A DNA stretch of 36,564 nucleotides from an uncultured Coriobacteriaceae bacterium (lineage in GTDB: Bacteria > Actinomycetota > Coriobacteriia > Coriobacteriales > Atopobiaceae). The notes under the pieces were generated by a model. That model had not been told where the DNA came from and ran no database searches. It saw only the letters and a list, made by a program, of their open reading frames with translations. The stretch is taken from the NCBI GenBank assembly GCA_900544655.1, contig UQWE01000002.1:1-36564 (forward strand), in the 5' to 3' direction. Below, one piece after another: positions 32,175 to 36,564 of the stretch (positions are counted from its first letter, which is position 1; every line of letters starts with the position of its first letter). The translations under genes were made by a program, and so were the position numbers.

Positions 32175-33167
32175 CTAGCAGACGACAGCGGGCTTGGGGA
32201 GCTCTTCGCCATTCATGAACGCGGTCGCGTTGTCGAGCGTGGTCTTGGCGATTGAGGCGAGGGCCTCCTTGGTGAAGAACGCCTGGTGGCTCGTCATGAC
32301 GACGTTGGGGAAGGAGCACAGCGTCGAGGTGACGGACTCGATGATGGTGTTCGAGCGGTTGCGGAAGACGTTGTCGCCCTCCTCCTCGTAGACGTCGAGG
32401 CCGGCCGCGCCGATCTTGCCGGAGCGGATGCCCTCGATGAGGGCCTTGGTGTCAACGAGGCCGCCACGGGCGGTATTGATGAAGATCACGCCGTCCTTCA
32501 TCTTGTCGATGGCGTCGGCGTTAATCATGTGACGGTTGCTGTCGAACAGCGGACAGTGCAGGGAGATGAGGTCAGACCTGCGGAGGAGCTCGTCAAGCTC
32601 GACGTACTCGACCATGCCCTCGAGGGAGGGGTTCTGGTAGACGTCATAGCCGAGGACCTTCATGCCAAAGCCGTTGCAGATGCGGACCATGGCGGCGCCG
32701 ATCTTGCCGGTGCCGACGATGCCAGCGGTCTTGCCGTGGAGGTTGACGCCGAGGAGGCCCTGGAGGGAGAAGTCATTCTCGCGGACGCGGGCGTAACCCT
32801 TGTGGATGCGGCGGGCGGCGCAGAGGCCCAGGCCGATGGCATGCTCTGCGATGGCCTCCGGCGAATAGGCCGGGACGCGCAGGACCGTCATGCCGAGGTC
32901 CTTGGCGACGGGTACGTTGACGGCGTCGAAGCCGGCGGAGCGCATGAGGACGAGCTTCACGTCAAAGCCGCGAAGGATCTCGAGCACCATGGCGGAGGCG
33001 TCGGAGTTGACGAAGGCGCAGACCGCGTCATAGCCGCGAGCGAGCGAGGCGGTGACGGGCGAAAGGTCGGCCTCGATGTAGTCGATCTTGATGTTGGGAT
33101 AGTTCTTGAGTTGGGCGTCGAAAGAATCTCGGTCGTAGTCACGGGCGTCGTAGAAGAGGATTTTCAC
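32175..33167 (-). CDS. ldhA: D-lactate dehydrogenase (D-2-hydroxyacid dehydrogenase family)
   Basis: A 330-residue NADH-dependent enzyme that reduces pyruvate to D-lactate, very close in length to E. coli LdhA (329). The NAD-binding site is GIVGTGKIGAAMVR with the following acidic GYDVYQNP. Catalytic Arg234 (INTARGG), the glutamate in DVYEEEGDNVF and His294 (TSHQAF) are present. LMRSAGFDAVNV and RVPAYSPEAIAEHAIG are fermentative LdhA-type signatures. GTG 33167 is chosen because the protein then starts MKILFYDARDYD, with AGGAGGG 11 bases upstream. It pairs with pyk for fermentation. The upstream GTGCTAGTAACAC near-palindrome (about 33260) could be a regulator site. Confidence 0.92.
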   Translation of the reverse strand: MKILFYDARDYDRDSFDAQLKNYPNIKIDYIEADLSPVTASLARGYDAVCAFVNSDASAMVLEILRGFDVKLVLMRSAGFDAVNVPVAKDLGMTVLRVPAYSPEAIAEHAIGLGLCAARRIHKGYARVRENDFSLQGLLGVNLHGKTAGIVGTGKIGAAMVRICNGFGMKVLGYDVYQNPSLEGMVEYVELDELLRRSDLISLHCPLFDSNRHMINADAIDKMKDGVIFINTARGGLVDTKALIEGIRSGKIGAAGLDVYEEEGDNVFRNRSNTIIESVTSTLCSFPNVVMTSHQAFFTKEALASIAKTTLDNATAFMNGEELPKPAVVC

Positions 33168-33370
33168 GCTGCCTGACTCCCTCCTGGATCGTTGCTGGGC
33201 ACATGGCCCTTCCATTCCATACTCCAAGAGGAATTGTAAAACATGAAGTGTGGTCGAATGTGCTAGTAACACGTAAAGAATGAATGAATAATCGCAGCTA
33301 GATACGGTTGACTTCGATGCGATAGGCATTTACATGGCTCTTGATGGGGCCTGGCCTCCAGCTTTTGCGT

Positions 33371-33407
33371 GCAAGTTGACAAAGGGACAGTCCCTTTGTC
33401 AACTTGC
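33371..33407. repeat. REP-like palindrome, AAAGGGAC family, copy 3
   Basis: A perfect 17-bp inverted repeat around CAG: GCAAGTTGACAAAGGGA and its complement. It contains the whole of copy 1's arms and four more pairs, differing from copy 1 in the central triplet (CAG rather than CTG, that is, the reverse orientation). Confidence 0.85.
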
Positions 33408-33440
33408 GCCGGCGCGCAGGGGAGGCGAGCCGTGGAAGCA

Positions 33441-33463
33441 GAAAAAGGGACAGTCCCTTTTTC
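33441..33463. repeat. REP-like palindrome, AAAGGGAC family, copy 4
   Basis: GAAAAAGGGA-CAG-TCCCTTTTTC, a perfect 10-bp inverted repeat, 33 bases after copy 3. The outer arms differ from the other copies but still pair. Confidence 0.85.
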
Positions 33464-33539
33464 AGCCGCGCGGAGTCCACGTGGTGGCGGCAGGTTCCCT
33501 GACGTCTGGTTGCGCGGTTTGAGAGCATGGCGCGCTTGA

Positions 33540-33569
33540 TTGGTGAGAGCCCGTCGAGTTGGGTATCAT
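33540..33569 (+). promoter_or_regulatory. Possible promoter of the P-type ATPase
   Basis: TTGGTG (33540-33545), 18 bases, TATCAT (33564-33569). It lies between the palindromes and the gene. The 33168-33681 gap (514 bases) holds the D-ldh leader, copies 3 and 4 of the palindrome, this candidate, and no gene I can support. Confidence 0.35.
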
Positions 33570-33681
33570 TGAAGAGCTTTGACAACGCGCGAACCACGGC
33601 AACCTTGATGAGCCCTTGCCCTTCCTGGGAATTATGATCGGGCATCAATCTGGCTCGCGCCTGAAAACCAGGAGGGCAATC

Positions 33682-36363
33682 TTGAGAGAATACCTATCTA
33701 CATCCGCCGAGGTCCTGAGCGCTCAGGAGACTGACGCCACCGCTGGTCTCACCAGCGCGGAGGCCACGTCCCGTGCCGCGAAGTTCGGCCCCAACAAGCT
33801 GAAGGAAGAGGAGAAGACCCCGCTGTGGATTCGCTTCTTCCAGCAGATGGCCGATCCGATGGTCATCATGCTCATCGCTGCGGCGGCCATCAGCGCGGTG
33901 ACGGGCGCCATTCAGGGAGAGGTCGACTTCGCGGACGTCATCATCATCATGACGGTCGTCATCATCAACTCCGCCCTCGGCGTCATCCAGGAGGCTAAGA
34001 GCGAGGAGGCCCTCGCGGCCCTGCAGGAGATGAGCGCCGCGCAGTCCAAGGTCATGCGCGATGGCAAGCTCGTCATGCTGCACTCCTCTGAGCTCGTGCC
34101 CGGTGACGTCATCCTGCTTGAGGCCGGTGACTCCGTCCCGGCGGACTGCCGCGTGATCGAGAGCGCCTCCATGAAGATCGAGGAGGCGGCGCTTACCGGC
34201 GAGTCCGTCCCGGTCGAGAAGCACGCCGAGGCCATCGAGCTCGCCGCCGATGCCGATGACGTGCCTCTGGGTGACCGCAAGAACATGTGCTACATGGGCT
34301 CCACCGTGGTCTACGGCCGCGGCCGCGCCGTCGTCGTCGCCACGGGCATGGACACCGAGATGGGCAAGATCGCAGGCGCCCTCTCGGACGCCAAGGAGGA
34401 GCTCACCCCGCTCCAGGTCAAGCTCGACGAGCTGTCTCATATCCTCACCAAGCTCGTCATCGTGATCTGCGTCGTCATCTTCGCGGTCGACGTCCTCCGT
34501 CACGGCTTCGGCAACATGGCCGAGGAGCCCACGCTTCTGCTCAACACCTTCATGGTGGCCGTGTCGCTCGCCGTCGCCGCCATTCCCGAGGGCCTCGTCG
34601 CCGTCGTGACCATCGTCCTGTCGCTCGGCGTCACCAAGATGGCCCGTCGTCAGGCGATCATCCGCAACCTCTCCGCGGTCGAGACTCTCGGCTGCACTCA
34701 GGTCATCTGCTCGGATAAGACGGGCACCCTAACGCAGAACAAGATGACCGTCGTCGACCACCTGCTCGCCGCCTCTGAGGAGAAGCTCCTCTCTGGTATG
34801 GCCCTTTGCTCTGATGCCAAGTGGGACGCCGAGGCCGGCGAGGCCGTTGGCGAGCCCACCGAGTGCGCCCTCGTGAACGACGCCGGCAAGGCGGGTCTCA
34901 CGGGCCTTGTCGAGGAGCACCCGCGCGTGGGCGAGGCTCCGTTCGACTCCGACCGTAAGATGATGTCCGTCGTGGTGGAGACCCTCGACAATGAGTTCGA
35001 GCAGTACACCAAGGGTGGCCCGGACGTCGTGATTGGCCGCTGCACCTCGATCTTCGATGGCGACAAGATTGTGCCCCTCACTGACGAGAAGCGCGCCGAG
35101 CTCCTCTCGGCCAACAAGGCCATGGCAGACCAGGCCCTACGCGTGCTCGCGCTTGCCTGCCGCCACTACGAGGCCAAGCCCACGGACTTCTCCGCTGATG
35201 CCCTTGAGCAGGACCTTACGTTCTGCGGTCTCTCCGGCATGATCGACCCCGAGCGTCCCGAGGTGGCAGCCGCCATCGACGAGGCCCACACCGCTGGCAT
35301 CCGCACCGTCATGATCACGGGCGACCACATCGACACCGCCGTGGCCATCGCCAAGAACCTCGGCATCATCGAGGACCGCTCGCAGGCAATCACCGGCGCC
35401 GAGCTTGACCGCATGACGGACGAAGAGCTTGACGCCCACATCGAGGACTACGGTGTCTACGCCCGCGTCCAGCCCGAGCACAAGACGCGCATCGTCGAGG
35501 CGTGGAAGAGCCGCGACATGATCGTCGCCATGACCGGCGACGGCGTGAACGACGCTCCCTCCATCAAGCGCGCCAACATCGGCGTGGGCATGGGCATCAC
35601 CGGTACCGACGTTACCAAGAACGTCGCCGACATGGTGCTTGCGGACGACAACTTCGCCACGATTATCTCCGCGTGCGAAGAGGGCCGTCGCATCTACGAC
35701 AACATCCGCAAGGTCATCCAGTTCCTGCTCTCCGCGAACCTCGCCGAGGTCTTCTCGGTCTTCGTCGCCACGCTCGTTGGCTTCACGTTGTTCCAGCCGG
35801 TCCAGCTGCTGTGGGTCAACCTCGTGACGGACTGCTTCCCGGCTCTGGCGCTGGGCATGGAGGACGCCGAGGGCGACATCATGCGTCGCAAGCCGCGTAA
35901 GGCCTCTGACGGCGTCTTCGCCGGTCACATGGGCGTCGACTGCGTGGTCCAGGGCATCATCATCACGGCGCTCGTTCTCGCGAGCTTCTTCGCGGGCGTG
36001 TACTTCGACATGGGCTACATCAACATCGCGGACATGATTGCCGGCACCGCGGATGAAGAGGGCGTCATGATGGCGTTCATCACGCTTAACATGGTCGAGA
36101 TCTTCCATTGCTTCAACATGCGCAGCCGTCGTCAGTCGATTTTCACGATGAAGAAGCAGAACGGCTGGCTCTGGGCCGCCTCTGCCCTCGCGCTCGTGCT
36201 GACCCTCATCGTGGTCGAGTTCGAGCCGCTTGCGATGATGTTCTTTGGTGTGCCGGGCCTCGAGCTCAAGGGCTTCCTCACCGCTCTGGGCATCGCCTTC
36301 CTGATTATCCCGTTCGTCGAGATCTACAAGGCCATCATGCGCTCTGTGGAGAAGGAAGACTAA
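33682..36363 (+). CDS. Calcium-type P-type (P2A/P2B) cation ATPase
   Basis: An 893-residue membrane pump, most likely exporting Ca2+. In order: an N-terminal cation-ATPase segment, membrane helices M1-M2, the actuator domain with TGES (about 34195), M3-M4 with AAIPEGLVAVV (the glutamate of the calcium site), the phosphorylation motif DKTGTLT with Asp345, the nucleotide domain (KGGPDV), the hinge TGDGVNDAP, and M5-M10. SANLAEV in M5 and NLVTDCFPALALG in M6 carry the Asn, Glu and Asp residues used for calcium in SERCA-like pumps. TTG 33682 is chosen because AGGAGGG is 5-6 bases upstream and the protein then starts MREYLSTSAEVL; an ATG at 33616 has no site. Manganese or another divalent cation is an alternative. 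It is followed closely by an unknown gene. Confidence 0.9.
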   Translation: MREYLSTSAEVLSAQETDATAGLTSAEATSRAAKFGPNKLKEEEKTPLWIRFFQQMADPMVIMLIAAAAISAVTGAIQGEVDFADVIIIMTVVIINSALGVIQEAKSEEALAALQEMSAAQSKVMRDGKLVMLHSSELVPGDVILLEAGDSVPADCRVIESASMKIEEAALTGESVPVEKHAEAIELAADADDVPLGDRKNMCYMGSTVVYGRGRAVVVATGMDTEMGKIAGALSDAKEELTPLQVKLDELSHILTKLVIVICVVIFAVDVLRHGFGNMAEEPTLLLNTFMVAVSLAVAAIPEGLVAVVTIVLSLGVTKMARRQAIIRNLSAVETLGCTQVICSDKTGTLTQNKMTVVDHLLAASEEKLLSGMALCSDAKWDAEAGEAVGEPTECALVNDAGKAGLTGLVEEHPRVGEAPFDSDRKMMSVVVETLDNEFEQYTKGGPDVVIGRCTSIFDGDKIVPLTDEKRAELLSANKAMADQALRVLALACRHYEAKPTDFSADALEQDLTFCGLSGMIDPERPEVAAAIDEAHTAGIRTVMITGDHIDTAVAIAKNLGIIEDRSQAITGAELDRMTDEELDAHIEDYGVYARVQPEHKTRIVEAWKSRDMIVAMTGDGVNDAPSIKRANIGVGMGITGTDVTKNVADMVLADDNFATIISACEEGRRIYDNIRKVIQFLLSANLAEVFSVFVATLVGFTLFQPVQLLWVNLVTDCFPALALGMEDAEGDIMRRKPRKASDGVFAGHMGVDCVVQGIIITALVLASFFAGVYFDMGYINIADMIAGTADEEGVMMAFITLNMVEIFHCFNMRSRRQSIFTMKKQNGWLWAASALALVLTLIVVEFEPLAMMFFGVPGLELKGFLTALGIAFLIIPFVEIYKAIMRSVEKED

Positions 36364-36366
36364 CGC

Positions 36367-36564
36367 ATGGGAAAGAGACCGGCAAAGAGCAGGTCAACCA
36401 AGCAGCCGAGGCGTCGCTCCCACGGGGGCGGCGCCTCGCGCGCGTCTCGCGACGAGATCCTGGCGGGGCTGCCTGCCGTGGATGAGCTGGCGAACGTGCC
36501 CGGTTTTGGTGACGTGCGACCGAGCGACGAGCAGCTTGCTGCGTTCGAGGGCGCGCGGGAGCGC
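36367..36564 (+). CDS. Unrecognised protein, 5' part (runs off the window)
   Basis: ATG 36367, 3 bases after the P-ATPase stop, with AAGGAAG upstream; 66 codons are open to the end of the window. The first 30 residues are strongly basic (MGKRPAKSRSTKQPRRR...), the rest mildly acidic. I cannot name it. The close spacing suggests co-transcription with the pump. Confidence 0.55.
   Translation, partial: MGKRPAKSRSTKQPRRRSHGGGASRASRDEILAGLPAVDELANVPGFGDVRPSDEQLAAFEGARER

Noticed and set aside
33579..33607. TTGACA at 33579 as the -35 of the P-ATPase promoter
   Set aside because: No acceptable -10 box at 16-19 bases; the TTGGTG/TATCAT pair upstream is a better though weak candidate.

Overview
The window is high-GC DNA (G/C-ending codons dominate every gene) that looks like a chromosomal segment of a fermentative, host-associated actinomycete. 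My best guess is class Coriobacteriia (Olsenella/Atopobium/Collinsella type). The reasons are the mix of PTS sugar uptake, D-lactate dehydrogenase, peptide uptake and a T-box-controlled pheST, together with intergenic palindromes built on AAAGGGAC-N-GTCCCTTT. The taxonomic call is inference. No rRNA, tRNA, CRISPR array, prophage or intact transposase is visible.

Layout. 1-1.8 kb: the 3' end of glmM and a HAD phosphatase. 1.8-7.5 kb: an amino-sugar block with a GlcNAc-type PTS EIICB (frameshifted in a 9-G tract), EIIA(Glc), a FucU/RbsD mutarotase, a GntR/HutC regulator and divergent nagA. 7.6-9.8 kb: an orphan mannose-type EIIA whose ribosome binding site lies inside a 15-bp stem, then AroM and DUF1177 proteins on the other strand. 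10-21 kb: a peptide-use region with PepC, a complete oligopeptide ABC transporter (oppABCDF), an M20 peptidase, an S10 serine carboxypeptidase without a signal peptide, and a membrane-anchored helical-repeat protein. 21-22.8 kb: an accessory island with repeats, a 150-bp inverted-repeat element and a predicted PD-(D/E)XK-like nuclease. 22.9-27 kb: a T-box leader, pheS and pheT. 27-30.4 kb: a zinc-phospholipase-C-like protein, terminal repeats resembling an IS21-family remnant, a second GntR regulator and an iron-type glycerol dehydrogenase-like enzyme. 30.5-33.2 kb: pyk and D-ldh on the minus strand. 33.4-36.6 kb: two more palindromes, a calcium-type P-ATPase and the start of an unrecognised gene.

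How it fits together. GlcNAc would enter and be phosphorylated by EIICB/EIIA, then be deacetylated by NagA, with GlmM in the reverse, cell-wall direction. The GntR regulator between fucU and nagA is the obvious candidate controller. Peptides imported by Opp would be trimmed in the cytoplasm by M20, S10 and PepC. Pyruvate kinase and D-lactate dehydrogenase form the fermentative end.

Most interesting signals: the stem that buries the Shine-Dalgarno of the orphan EIIA(Man); the poly-G frameshift in the PTS permease; the 24-bp inverted repeats framing a 150-bp element upstream of the nuclease gene; four AAAGGGAC palindromes whose outer arms differ but keep pairing; and the Opp-M20-S10 operon.
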